A stretch of DNA of 64,000 nt from Variovorax atrisoli 110B. Lineage in GTDB: Bacteria > Pseudomonadota > Gammaproteobacteria > Burkholderiales > Burkholderiaceae_C. This document shows, piece after piece, positions 33,838 to 42,590 of the stretch (positions are counted from its first letter, which is position 1; every line of letters begins with the position of its first letter). The translations under genes and the position numbers were made by a program. The stretch is taken from positions 374,295 through 438,294 of the forward strand of contig NZ_KB907452.1 of assembly GCF_000382045.1 (NCBI RefSeq), written 5' to 3'. The notes below the pieces were generated by a model, which did not search any database, had not been told where the DNA came from, and saw only the letters and a program-made list of their open reading frames with translations.

Positions 33838-33849
33838 TACAATTTCGCC

Positions 33850-34155
33850 ATGTTGAACGTTCGCCAAATTCTAGTGAGCACCCGCGCCCGCGCCGCGCTC
33901 ATGGTCTGCCTCGCCGTAGGCACCGCCGGGCTCGTCGCCGCCTGCGGACAGCGCGGTGCGCTGTATCTGCCGACCGATCCGGCAGCCGCCGGGCGAGCCA
34001 CCTTGCCGGAGATATTGACGCCGGACAGCCTGCGCTCCTCATCGTCATCATCGTCGTCTTCCAGCCAGGCAGCGCCCGCGCCTGCGGCCGCCGCCAGCGC
34101 ACCGGCCGCTCCGACCACGAACGGCAGCAGCACCGGTACGGAGCAACGCAAGTGA
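33850..34155 (+). CDS. lptM: LPS translocon maturation lipoprotein LptM
   Basis: A 101-residue small lipoprotein of the LptM/YifL group, which helps correct disulfide formation in the LptDE outer-membrane LPS translocon. The signal peptide ends LVAAC (Cys32) followed directly by the family signature GQRGALYLP. The rest is low complexity: a run of ten serines (about residues 63-72), then Ala/Pro. The family is usually 45-100 residues, and the mature signature is at its N-terminus, so the tail is probably unstructured. A TACAAT at 33838-33843 lies so close to the ATG that the mRNA may be nearly leaderless. The stop overlaps lysA. Confidence 0.88.
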   Translation: MLNVRQILVSTRARAALMVCLAVGTAGLVAACGQRGALYLPTDPAAAGRATLPEILTPDSLRSSSSSSSSSSQAAPAPAAAASAPAAPTTNGSSTGTEQRK

Positions 34156-35435
34156 ACGCCGGCACGACCACCTCCCTGCCCGGCCAGCCGCACATCGCCG
34201 AGCGCGACGGCACGCTGCACGTCGAAGGCGTGGCGCTCGACGCGCTGGCCCGCGAACACGGCACCCCCCTCTTCGTCTACTCCAGGCAATGGATGCTGGA
34301 TGCCCTGGCGGCCTACCAGCGCGGCTTCGAGGGCCGCGACGCCCTCATCTGCTATGCGATGAAGGCCAACTCCTCGCTCGGCGTGCTGCGCGTGTTCGCC
34401 GAAGCAGGCTGCGGCTTCGACATCGTCTCCGGCGGCGAGCTGTCGCGCGTGCTGGCCGTGGGTGCCGATCCGAAGAAGATCATCTTCTCGGGCGTCGGCA
34501 AGACCCGCGCCGAGATGCGCCAAGCCCTTGCGGCCGGCATCGCCTGCTTCAACGTCGAGAGCGAAGCCGAGCTCGACGTGCTCAACGAAGTGGCTGTTGC
34601 CGAAGGCAAGCGCGCGCCGATCAGCATCCGGATCAATCCGAACGTCGATCCGAAGACGCACCCCTACATTTCCACCGGCCTCAAGGGCAACAAATTCGGC
34701 ATCGCGCACGACCGCGCCGTCGAGGCCTACAAGCACGCCGCGCGGCTGCCGGGGCTGGAGGTGGTGGGCATCGACTGCCACATCGGCTCGCAGATCACCG
34801 AGGCCTCGCCCTATCTCGACGCGTGCGACCGCGTGCTCGACCTGGTGGAAGCCATCGAGGCGGCCGGCGTGCCGATTCATCACCTGGACTTCGGCGGCGG
34901 CCTGGGCATCGACTACAACGGCGAGGTGCCGCCCAAGGCAGATGCGCTTTGGCAGCAGCTGCTGGCCAAGCTCGATGCGCGCGGCTTCGGCGGGCGCAAG
35001 CTGGTGATCGAACCCGGCCGCTCGCTGGTCGGCAACGCCGGCGTGTGCGTCACCGAAGTGCTCTACACCAAGCCGGGCGAGGACAAGAACTTCTGCATCG
35101 TCGATGCAGCGATGAACGACCTGCCGCGCCCCGCGATGTACCAGGCCTTCCAGCGCATCGTGCCGGTGCGCACGCGCGCGGGCAACGCAACGACCTACGA
35201 CGTGGTCGGCCCGGTCTGCGAGAGCGGCGACTGGCTCGGCCGCGACCGCGCGCTCAACGTGCTGTCGGGCGACCTGCTGGCCGTGCTGTCGGCGGGCGCG
35301 TACTGCATGAGCATGTCCAGCAACTACAACACGCGCGGCCGTGCCGCCGAGGTGCTGGTGAGCGGCGCGAGCGCAAGGCTGATCCGCCGCCGCGAGACGA
35401 TGGAAGACCAGCTGCGCAGCGAGATCGACGGCTGA
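34152..35435 (+). CDS. lysA: Diaminopimelate decarboxylase
   Basis: LysA decarboxylates meso-diaminopimelate to L-lysine, the last step of lysine synthesis. The 427-residue PLP enzyme of the alanine-racemase fold shows the Schiff-base lysine in CYAMKANSSLGVL, GCGFDIVSGGEL, RINPNVDPKTHPYISTGLKGNKFGI, HIGSQI, LDFGGGLGI, EPGRSLVGNAG and the CESGDWLGRDR signature with the active-site Cys. The start is GTG, overlapping the lptM stop (GTGA), the common lptM-lysA pairing. Confidence 0.97.
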   Translation: MNAGTTTSLPGQPHIAERDGTLHVEGVALDALAREHGTPLFVYSRQWMLDALAAYQRGFEGRDALICYAMKANSSLGVLRVFAEAGCGFDIVSGGELSRVLAVGADPKKIIFSGVGKTRAEMRQALAAGIACFNVESEAELDVLNEVAVAEGKRAPISIRINPNVDPKTHPYISTGLKGNKFGIAHDRAVEAYKHAARLPGLEVVGIDCHIGSQITEASPYLDACDRVLDLVEAIEAAGVPIHHLDFGGGLGIDYNGEVPPKADALWQQLLAKLDARGFGGRKLVIEPGRSLVGNAGVCVTEVLYTKPGEDKNFCIVDAAMNDLPRPAMYQAFQRIVPVRTRAGNATTYDVVGPVCESGDWLGRDRALNVLSGDLLAVLSAGAYCMSMSSNYNTRGRAAEVLVSGASARLIRRRETMEDQLRSEIDG

Positions 35436-35451
35436 TCGCCCTTTCCCGGCG

Positions 35452-36096
35452 TCAGCCGGTGCGCACCGCGCCCGCAGACGCCGGCTTCGCCTTCCCGCGC
35501 TTGTTCGCGAAGTAGTTCCATACGCGCCACGCGAGCAGCACCGCGATGATCGCGGCGTAGACGAACACTTCCGCGAAGTTGTTCTTGCCCGCGCGCATCC
35601 AGAAGAAGTGCAGCAGGCCGAGCCCTGCGATCAGGTAGACCAGCTTGTGCAGCATCTGCCAGCGCTTCGCACCCATCGCCTTGATCGCGCGGTTGAACGA
35701 CGTGGCCGCCAGCGGCGTCAGCAGCACGAAGGCCGAGAAGCCCACCAGGATGAACGGCCGCTTGGCGATGTCCTTCGCGATGTCGGCCCACTCGAAGCCC
35801 ATGTCGAACCAGGCGTAGCACAGCAGGTGCAGGACCACGTAGAAGTACGCGAACAGGCCCAGCATGCGACGGTAGCGCGCGAGCGCGTTCCACTTGCTCA
35901 TCACGCGCAGCGGCGTCACCGCCAGCACGATGCAGATGAAGCGCAGTGTCCAGTCGCCGGTGGCGCGGATCAGGAACTCCGCAGGGTTGGCGCCCAGCCC
36001 GTCCGTGAACGCGCCATAGGCCAGCCGCGCGAAAGGCAGCAGGCACAGCAGGAAGACGATCGGCTTGGTCGCCGGATGCATGAGCAGCTTGTTCAC
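35452..36096 (-). CDS. msrQ: MsrQ, heme-binding membrane subunit of the MsrPQ system
   Basis: A six-helix heme b protein of about 214 residues that passes electrons from the quinone pool to periplasmic MsrP. The ferric-reductase-like core has GDWTLRFICIVLAVTPLRVM, RRMLGLFAYFYVVLHLLCYAWFD (heme histidine) and KRWQMLHKLVYLIAGLGLLHFFW (further histidines). The GTG start at 36096 (then NKLLMHPATKP) has a GGAG ribosome site six bases upstream; an ATG at 36108 adds four residues but has no such site. It follows msrP, with a repeat copy between them. Confidence 0.93.
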   Translation of the reverse strand: MNKLLMHPATKPIVFLLCLLPFARLAYGAFTDGLGANPAEFLIRATGDWTLRFICIVLAVTPLRVMSKWNALARYRRMLGLFAYFYVVLHLLCYAWFDMGFEWADIAKDIAKRPFILVGFSAFVLLTPLAATSFNRAIKAMGAKRWQMLHKLVYLIAGLGLLHFFWMRAGKNNFAEVFVYAAIIAVLLAWRVWNYFANKRGKAKPASAGAVRTG

Positions 36097-36131
36097 AAGA
36101 CACTCCATGAAAGAAGAGACGTCGCACCGTC

Positions 36132-36229
36132 GAGAACACCGCGGACCCGGCTCTGCCGGCCCGCAGGTGTTGCCCCCGGCAGAGGGAAGGCGCGCGCGAC
36201 ACCAAGTGCGCGCAGCCCGGGGGCGAGCC
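36132..36229 (+). repeat. Three-hairpin intergenic repeat, copy D (between msrP and msrQ)
   Basis: Reads GAGAACACCGCGGACCCGGC-TCT-GCCGGCCCGCAGGTGTT, then CCCCCGGCAGAGGGAAGG and GCGACACCAAGTGCGCGCAGCCCGGGGGCGAGCC. The outer stem AACACC/GGTGTT is perfect. The middle hairpin is imperfect (CCCCC against GAGGG). It fills the msrP-msrQ gap. Confidence 0.82.
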
Positions 36230-36234
36230 CCATT

Positions 36235-37263
36235 TCAGTAGTTCTTCTTGAGGTCCATGCCCGCATAGAGCTGGCCGACCTGCGCTTCGTAGCCGTTGAA
36301 CATCTCCGTCTTGCGCCGCTTGGCGAACAGCCCGCCGCCGTCGCCGATGCGGCGTTCGGTGGCCTGGCTCCAGCGCGGATGGTCGACGTTCGGGTTCACG
36401 TTCGAATAGAAGCCGTATTCGTTGGCCGCGGCCTTGTTCCAGGCGGTGCTGGGCTCCTTCTCGACGAAGCGAATCTTCACGATCGACTTGGCCGACTTGA
36501 AGCCGTACTTCCACGGCACCACCAGCCGCACCGGCGCGCCGTTCTGGTTGGGCAGCACCTCGCCGTACATGCCGAAGGCCAGCAGGGTGAGTGGATGCAT
36601 CGCCTCGTCCATGCGCAGGCCCTCGGTGTAGGGCCAGTCGAGCACGCGCGAGCCCACGAAGGGCATGGTCTTGGGGTCGGCCAGGGTCACGAACTCGACG
36701 AACTTGGCGTTGCCCTGCGGCTCGACCTTCTTGATGAGCTCGGCGAGCGAGTAACCCACCCACGGGATGACCATCGACCAGCCCTCGACGCAGCGCAGCC
36801 GATAGATGCGCTCCTCCTGGGCGCTGAGCTTGAGCAGGTCCTCGATGCCGTACTTGCCCGGTTTCTTGACCAGCCCTTCCACCTCCACGGTCCAGGGCCG
36901 CGTCTTCAGCGTGCCGGCGTTCTTGGCCGGATCGGCCTTGTCGGTGCCGAACTCGTAGAAGTTGTTGTAGGTGGAGGCGTCCTTGTAGTCGGTGACCTTC
37001 TCCATCGAGATGGCACCGGGCACCGTCGATTTCGCGCCCGGCAGCGGTGCGAGCTTGTTGGGGCGCTCGACCTGCGCCAGGGCTTCGCGCGAGGCAAATG
37101 CCGCCAGCGCGGCTCCCGCTGCACCGCCGGCCATCAGCTTGAGCATGTCGCGGCGGCCTTCGTAGACCTCCCGGGGCGTGATTTCGCTGGACAGCGGATG
37201 GATGAAACCGTTGTCGCCGCTGTTGTTGACGGTGCGACGGAAGGGACGGGAATGGAACGACAT
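36235..37263 (-). CDS. msrP: MsrP, periplasmic protein-methionine-sulfoxide reductase catalytic subunit
   Basis: A 342-residue molybdopterin enzyme (formerly YedY) that repairs oxidised methionines in periplasmic proteins. A Tat signal is visible with the twin arginine in [21 protein letters not shown] (about residue 37). The sulfite-oxidase fold shows [17 protein letters not shown], the Mo-ligand Cys in [18 protein letters not shown], and [16 protein letters not shown] and [13 protein letters not shown], as in the family. With MsrQ it forms the MsrPQ repair system. The upstream 118 bp (37264-37381) contain a GC-rich stretch with no recognisable motif. Confidence 0.95.
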   Translation of the reverse strand: MSFHSRPFRRTVNNSGDNGFIHPLSSEITPREVYEGRRDMLKLMAGGAAGAALAAFASREALAQVERPNKLAPLPGAKSTVPGAISMEKVTDYKDASTYNNFYEFGTDKADPAKNAGTLKTRPWTVEVEGLVKKPGKYGIEDLLKLSAQEERIYRLRCVEGWSMVIPWVGYSLAELIKKVEPQGNAKFVEFVTLADPKTMPFVGSRVLDWPYTEGLRMDEAMHPLTLLAFGMYGEVLPNQNGAPVRLVVPWKYGFKSAKSIVKIRFVEKEPSTAWNKAAANEYGFYSNVNPNVDHPRWSQATERRIGDGGGLFAKRRKTEMFNGYEAQVGQLYAGMDLKKNY

Positions 37264-37381
37264 GACGGGCCTTTCGCGGAATCGTTGTTCTCAGGGTAGT
37301 TCGTGGCCAACCCCGATTCGGTTACGCGCCGCCGCGGCGCGTGGTTTCAATAATTCTTCGCGAAAGGCCGCAGGCCTGCAC

Positions 37382-38698
37382 TCACAGGGTGCCGTAGCTG
37401 TGCAACCCGCTCAGGAACATGTTCACGCCCAGGAAGGCGAAAGTCGTGACCGCGAGCCCGCCCAGCGCCCACCAGGCCGCCACGGTGCCGCGCAGGCCCT
37501 TGACGAGCCGCATGTGCAGCCAGGCCGCGTAGTTGAGCCAGACGATCAGCGCCCAGGTCTCCTTCGGGTCCCAGCTCCAGTAGCCGCCCCAGGCGTCGGC
37601 CGCCCACAGGGCGCCCAGCACGGTGGCGATGGTGAAGAAAGCGAAGCCGACGGTGATCGACTTGTACATGACGTCGTCGAGCACGTCGTTGGCCGGCAGG
37701 CGCGCGGCGATGCGCTTGCGCCCCAGCAGGATGCCCGCGGCGATCAGCGCGGAAATGCCTGCATAGATCACCCAGTAGCTGCCGCCGGCCTCCTGCACGC
37801 GCTGGCGGAACGCCACCGGCACGAAGCACAGCGCCACGCCCAGCAGCCAGATCGGCGTGAGCTTGTACCAGCGCTTCTCGTCGGCCTGCTCCTTGATGAG
37901 GTAGGCGAAAGCGACCATGGCCGCGAGCGCGAAGGTGCCGTAGCCGATGAAGTTGGCCGGCACGTGCAGCTTCATCCACCAGCTCTGCAGCGCCGGCACC
38001 AGCGGCTGGATCTCGTGCGCCTCGCGCACGATCGTGTACCAGAGCAGAAAGCCCACAGCGGCGCTGACCACCAGCATCACGAAGGCGCCGAGCGCACGCG
38101 TGCCGTAACGCTCCTCGAAGTAAAGGTAGAAGGCCGCCGTCAGCCAGCAGAACAGCACGAACACCTCGTACAGGTTGCTCACCGGGATGTGGCCGATGTC
38201 CGGGCCGAGCTGATGGCTCTCGTACCAGCGCACCATGGTGCCGATCAGCGCCATCGTCACCGCCGCCCACGCCAGGCGCGAGCCGATCGCGTCGAAGGTG
38301 TCCGACTGCCTGCCGCCGAAGAAGCCGAGCCAGTAGAACAGCGTGCTCATGAAGAACAGCACGCTCATCCAGAGGATGGCCGACTGGCTCGAGAGGAAGT
38401 ACTTGAGCCAGAACACCGTGTCGGCGCGCGCCAGGTCGCCCTGATAAGACGCGATGGCCAGCAGCGAAGCCGCAGCCACCACGATCGCGAGAACCCGCAG
38501 CGGCCGCCAGAACCAGCCGATGGCGATGGTCGCGATCACCGCCGCGGCGAGGATCGGCTTCTCGTAGTAATCCATCGAGCCCGCGTAGCGCGTGAAGGCG
38601 AAGAGCCCGCCGGCCACCACCAGCGCCGCGAACACCCAGTCGAACAGGTTGCGGCGCGAGAGCCAGCTTTCATTGAGCGTGAGGGTCGTGGTGTTCAT
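37382..38698 (-). CDS. ccsB: Cytochrome c biogenesis protein CcsB (ResC-type, system II)
   Basis: A 438-residue multispan membrane protein that, with its ResB-like partner, delivers heme to the periplasm and attaches it to apocytochromes c. The tryptophan-rich WWD motif WGGYWSWDPKETWALIVWLNYAAWLH lies near residue 360-385, and the heme-ligand histidines are in IGHIPVSNLYEVF, KLHVPANFIGYG and LHMRL. About eight hydrophobic helices are visible. The start MNTTTLTLNE at 38698 is 14 bp after the partner gene, and the pair forms one operon. Confidence 0.95.
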   Translation of the reverse strand: MNTTTLTLNESWLSRRNLFDWVFAALVVAGGLFAFTRYAGSMDYYEKPILAAAVIATIAIGWFWRPLRVLAIVVAAASLLAIASYQGDLARADTVFWLKYFLSSQSAILWMSVLFFMSTLFYWLGFFGGRQSDTFDAIGSRLAWAAVTMALIGTMVRWYESHQLGPDIGHIPVSNLYEVFVLFCWLTAAFYLYFEERYGTRALGAFVMLVVSAAVGFLLWYTIVREAHEIQPLVPALQSWWMKLHVPANFIGYGTFALAAMVAFAYLIKEQADEKRWYKLTPIWLLGVALCFVPVAFRQRVQEAGGSYWVIYAGISALIAAGILLGRKRIAARLPANDVLDDVMYKSITVGFAFFTIATVLGALWAADAWGGYWSWDPKETWALIVWLNYAAWLHMRLVKGLRGTVAAWWALGGLAVTTFAFLGVNMFLSGLHSYGTL

Positions 38699-38712
38699 GT
38701 CGTCTCGTGGTC

Positions 38713-40878
38713 TTATGCGTTCAGGGCGAGCAGCTTGCGTTTGAGATGCTCGAATTCGCGGTCGCTGTCGATGGTCTTGCGATTCACCGAGAAAGCCATC
38801 GTGGCTGCCGTCGTCGCGGATGCTTCGCCTCCGGCAGCCGTGCCGCCGGGCGCCAGCCACACCCACAGGCGGCGCTCGCGCACGTACAGCATGGCAAAAA
38901 TGCCGACGATCAGCAACAGGCACCCCAGGTAGACGATGTTCTTACCGGGGGCGCGCGCCACCTGGAACACACTGGCCTGCACCTGGGTGAAGTCGGTCAT
39001 CATCATCGCGACCGGCGCCGGGTAGAAGTGCGCGTCGCTGATGGCAAGCACGGCCTGCGTCAGGTAGGCCTGCGATTTCTCGTCGTTGGGCAGCGCGGCG
39101 AGTCCGGCACCCTCGCGGCTCAGGTTGAGCACCTCGAACAGCACGTCGTTGAGGATGCGCACCAGCACCCCGCCGGCGCGCTCGCGCTCGGCCTCGGGCA
39201 CGTTGGCCTCCATGAACTCGGCAATGGCCTGCCAGCCGCCCGCGGTGGTGGCGTCGGCCTTGGCGCGCTCGCTGCCGGCGAACAGGGCCAGTGCGCGCGT
39301 GGCGGACACGCGCAGCTGCTCCGCCATCTCGGGGCGCTTGGGATCGGTGGCCTTGGCGATGTAGCGCTCGACGGCGCGCTCGCGCGTGGCCGGATCGGCG
39401 AGCGCCGCGCGCATGCGCACGAAGCCGTCCATGGAGCCCTGCTCGTCGGCCGGCACGCGCAGGTAGCGGAAGGGCTCGTCGGGCTTCTCGCGCATGCCCA
39501 GCAGGAACACCGGCTGGCCGTCGCCTGTGTCGACCGGCACCATGTAGTTCTGGTACTCGCGGGCCTGGCCCGAAGCGTCGCGCAGCTTGTAGCCGATGCT
39601 CGGGCCGATGTTGCGCAGCACCTTCGGCTTGTTGGTCTTGTTGGCAGCGCCCAGGCGCGACTCGATGTCGTGGCGCAGGTCGACCTTGCGTACGTCGGCG
39701 CCGCTGCCCATGGCGTTGGCGTCGGCGAAGTTCTCGACGTTGATCACGCGCAACGCGGCGTACTCGAGCGTGAGCTTGTCCTTGCCGTTGGTGATCTCGG
39801 TGCTGGGCCCGCCGATGACGCCTTCCACCTCGAAGGGCTTGGCCGCGGCAGCCATCGGCACCGCCTTGAGCTTCACTTTCGAGCCGCCGTCGTCGAAGCT
39901 CGACTGGTAGATCTCCACGCCCTTGTAGCTGGCCGGATGGTTGACCTCGATGCGCGCGGGCACCTGCTCGCCGGTCTCGCGATCGTGCAGCACCACTTCG
40001 CTCGCGAATAGCTTGGGCATGCCGGTCGAGTAGTAGTCGACGATGAACTTCTTCAGCTCGATGGAAAACGGCAGCTCCTGCAGCAGCACGCCGTCGGACT
40101 GGTTCAGGATGGCGACGCTGCCCTGCCCGCCCTCGGGCACGAGGATGTTGCCGCGGAAGGTCGGATTGCTGGCCGACAGGCGGTGCTGGGGCGGCACGTC
40201 GGCGATCATGCCGCCGCCGGTGAACACGCTCTTGCCGTTGAACCAGGTCTGCGCGCGCACCACCAGGTCGCCGTCGAACAGGCCGCCGATGCACACCAGC
40301 ACGATGGCGCTGTGGGCCGCGATGTAGCCCAGCTTGTGGGCGCCGCCCGCGCGCGCCGCGACCATCCAGCCTCCGGCGCTCTTGCCGTCGGCGCCGGCCT
40401 CGCGCCGCTGCAGCTTGACCTTCCAGCCCCCGCTCACCAGCAGCTGGCCGATGCGGTTGGCCGCGGCCTCGGGCGTCTCGCCCAGGCTGTTCTCCGCGCG
40501 ATGGCCGAAGGCCTTCAGGCTCTGCACGCGGATGTCTTCCTTGAGCGTCTTCAGGTCGACCATGATGCGCGGCGTGTTGCGCACGATGCACAGCGTGGTG
40601 CTGATCACCAGGAACAGCAGGATCAGCAGGAACCACCAGGCGCTGTAGATCGAGTCGAGCCGCGCGGCGCGGAAGAGCTCGGCCCAGAACGGGCCGAACT
40701 GGTTGATGTAGTTGTTGATCGGCTCGTGCTGCTTGAGCACCGTGCCGATGATCGACGCGATGCAGATGATGGTGAGCAGCGCGATCGCGAAGCGCATCGA
40801 CGACAGCAGCTCCACCGCGGCGCGAAGCATCTGCGGTCCGCGATGAACGCGAAGGCCATGGGTGGAGACGGACGACAT
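38713..40878 (-). CDS. ccs1: Cytochrome c biogenesis protein Ccs1 (ResB-type, system II)
   Basis: A 721-residue ResB family protein, the partner of CcsB. It has an N-terminal pair of helices with the family motif LLSSMRFAIALLTIICIASIIGTVLKQHEP and YSAWWFLLILLFLVISTTLCIVRNTPR, a further helix (YIAAHSAIVLVCIGGLFDGDLV) and a large periplasmic domain of about 480 residues. A final helix near KNIVYLGCLLLIVGIFAMLYVRERRLWVW brings the C-terminus back inside. The start MSSVSTHGL at 40878 was chosen because the longer in-frame reading adds no membrane segment. Confidence 0.94.
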   Translation of the reverse strand: MSSVSTHGLRVHRGPQMLRAAVELLSSMRFAIALLTIICIASIIGTVLKQHEPINNYINQFGPFWAELFRAARLDSIYSAWWFLLILLFLVISTTLCIVRNTPRIMVDLKTLKEDIRVQSLKAFGHRAENSLGETPEAAANRIGQLLVSGGWKVKLQRREAGADGKSAGGWMVAARAGGAHKLGYIAAHSAIVLVCIGGLFDGDLVVRAQTWFNGKSVFTGGGMIADVPPQHRLSASNPTFRGNILVPEGGQGSVAILNQSDGVLLQELPFSIELKKFIVDYYSTGMPKLFASEVVLHDRETGEQVPARIEVNHPASYKGVEIYQSSFDDGGSKVKLKAVPMAAAAKPFEVEGVIGGPSTEITNGKDKLTLEYAALRVINVENFADANAMGSGADVRKVDLRHDIESRLGAANKTNKPKVLRNIGPSIGYKLRDASGQAREYQNYMVPVDTGDGQPVFLLGMREKPDEPFRYLRVPADEQGSMDGFVRMRAALADPATRERAVERYIAKATDPKRPEMAEQLRVSATRALALFAGSERAKADATTAGGWQAIAEFMEANVPEAERERAGGVLVRILNDVLFEVLNLSREGAGLAALPNDEKSQAYLTQAVLAISDAHFYPAPVAMMMTDFTQVQASVFQVARAPGKNIVYLGCLLLIVGIFAMLYVRERRLWVWLAPGGTAAGGEASATTAATMAFSVNRKTIDSDREFEHLKRKLLALNA

Positions 40879-40919
40879 CGGGCGAAGCTGGAAGAAGAAG
40901 GAAGAGAGGGCTGAAAACA

Positions 40920-40960
40920 AAAGGGCGGGCCATCCTGCTGGATCGGCCCGCCCTTTGTTT
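40920..40960 (-). terminator. Rho-independent terminator after cytochrome c4 gene
   Basis: A 12-bp perfect stem AAAGGGCGGGCC (40920-40931) and GGCCCGCCCTTT (40945-40956) with a 13-base loop. On the minus strand the stem is followed by TTTTGTTTT, so it would end transcripts from the cytochrome c4 gene. It sits 41 bp before the ccs1 start. Confidence 0.85.
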
Positions 40961-41004
40961 GGGGTTGTTATCGGCGGCTGGTCACGCTCCAGGGAGCGCC
41001 ATCA

Positions 41005-41679
41005 TCAACGCAAACCGGCAATGTAGTCGGCAACAGCCTTGATTTCCCTGTCGTTGAGCTTGGCTGCGACGCCGGTCATGGGCAGGCTGTTCAGGCGGAC
41101 GTTGTCGCGGAAGGCGGTGAGCTGCGCCACGGTGTAGTCGGCGTTCTGGCCGCCAAGGCGCGGATACTGGGCCGGAATGCCGGCGCCGTTGGGGCTGTGG
41201 CAGCCGGCGCAGGCCGGGATCTGGCGATCGCCGATGCCGCCGCGGTAGATCTTCTCGCCCAGCGCGATGGTGTCCTTGTCCTTCGAGAAGCCCGGCTTGA
41301 CCTTCTTCGAGCCGACGAACCAGGCGATGTTGCGCATGTCTTCGTCGGACAGCGCCGAGGCCAGCGGCTTCATGATCGCGCTCTTGCGGGCGCCGGACTT
41401 GAAGTCCTGCAGCTGCTTGAGGATGTATTCGGGATGCTGCTGCGCCAGCTTGGGGTTGGCCGCGATGGCGGAGTTGCCGTCGGCGTTGTGGCACGAGGCG
41501 CAGCTCTGGCTGTTTGCCGGCGTTGCGTTGAAGAGCGCATCCCCCTTGGCGGGGTCCGGCTTGGCCGGCTTGGCGGCTGCCGGGGCGGCAGGAGCGGCCG
41601 CGTGTTCATCGGCCGCAAAACTCACGCTGGATGCGATGCCCACGAGGGCCGCAAGCACAATATTGGCAAACAACTTCAT
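41005..41679 (-). CDS. Diheme cytochrome c4
   Basis: A 224-residue periplasmic electron carrier with a signal peptide (MKLFANIVLAALVGIASSVSFA). Two c-type heme sites are present: CASCH (about residue 60) and CAGCH (about 155), each in its own domain of about 85 residues. Distal ligand methionines are likely in AIMKPLASAL and LPMTGVAAKL. The two-domain layout and length fit cytochrome c4, which feeds terminal oxidases. It is divergent from yihA (72 bp apart) and lies upstream of the system II genes that would mature it, a conserved betaproteobacterial arrangement. Confidence 0.93.
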   Translation of the reverse strand: MKLFANIVLAALVGIASSVSFAADEHAAAPAAPAAAKPAKPDPAKGDALFNATPANSQSCASCHNADGNSAIAANPKLAQQHPEYILKQLQDFKSGARKSAIMKPLASALSDEDMRNIAWFVGSKKVKPGFSKDKDTIALGEKIYRGGIGDRQIPACAGCHSPNGAGIPAQYPRLGGQNADYTVAQLTAFRDNVRLNSLPMTGVAAKLNDREIKAVADYIAGLR

Positions 41680-41751
41680 ATCGGGGGCTTCGAATTTATG
41701 GCGCAAAACCTCACGATTCTACAATGTGGGCCCTGTTTCGAAAGTCCGTAG

Positions 41752-42501
41752 ATGCCCTCCCCGCGCGCCAAGCCCGCTGCCTATCCTCCCCGCGCGGCAG
41801 CTGCCGCAGACCCCCGGGTCGCCGAACGCGAGCGCATGGCGCTGGGCTGGCTCCACACCGCCCACTTCCTCACCAGCGCCCCCCAGCTCGAACATCTGCC
41901 CCCGCTCGGCCTACCCGAGATCGCCTTCGTCGGACGCTCCAACGCGGGCAAGTCGACCGCCATCAACACCCTGACGCAGCAGACCCGCCTGGCCTTCGCC
42001 TCCAAGACGCCGGGCCGCACGCAGCACATCAACCTGTTCGGCATCGGCAAGCAGAAGGTCGATGACGCGGTGCTCGCCGACCTGCCCGGCTACGGCTACG
42101 CCGCCGTGCCGCGCGAGGCCAAGCTGCGCTGGCAGCGCGTGATGGGCAACTACCTCATGACGCGCGAGAACCTGCGCGGCGTGGTGCTCATGTGCGATCC
42201 GCGCCACGGCCTGACCGAGCTCGACGAGATCCTGCTCGACGTGATCCGCCCGCGCGTGGAGCAGGGCCTGAAGTTCCTCGTGCTGCTCACCAAGGCCGAC
42301 AAGCTCACCCGCAGCGAGGGCGCCAAGGTGCTGTCCATTACGCGACTGCAGGCCGGCGGCGGCGAGGTGAAACTGTTCTCGGCCCTCAAGAAGCAAGGCG
42401 TGGGCGAGGCGGCGGAACTGCTGTGGCGCTGGGTCCATCCAGAGGACGCCGAGGCGCCGGCGGCCGCACCCAAGCCGCCGCCGCCAGCGGAAGGCGCCTG
42501 A
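41752..42501 (+). CDS. yihA: Ribosome biogenesis GTP-binding protein YihA/YsxC (EngB)
   Basis: A 249-residue GTPase needed for assembly of the large ribosomal subunit. G1 is GRSNAGKST (residues 61-69), G2 lies in TPGRTQHINLF, G3 is DLPGYG and G4 is TKADK, the full EngB set. The N-terminal 30 residues and the Ala/Pro-rich C-terminal tail are extra to the usual approximately 200-residue core. A TACAAT at 41720-41725 is a possible -10 box about 26 bp upstream of the ATG. It is divergent from the cytochrome c4 gene. Confidence 0.95.
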   Translation: MPSPRAKPAAYPPRAAAAADPRVAERERMALGWLHTAHFLTSAPQLEHLPPLGLPEIAFVGRSNAGKSTAINTLTQQTRLAFASKTPGRTQHINLFGIGKQKVDDAVLADLPGYGYAAVPREAKLRWQRVMGNYLMTRENLRGVVLMCDPRHGLTELDEILLDVIRPRVEQGLKFLVLLTKADKLTRSEGAKVLSITRLQAGGGEVKLFSALKKQGVGEAAELLWRWVHPEDAEAPAAAPKPPPPAEGA

Positions 42502-42590
42502 CGATCCGGCAGGCTGCACCGTCTGTCCCATCTGCGCAGGTCACTATCAAAACAATAGCGACGACAGTCAACCCGAAGGAGACAAGAAGC

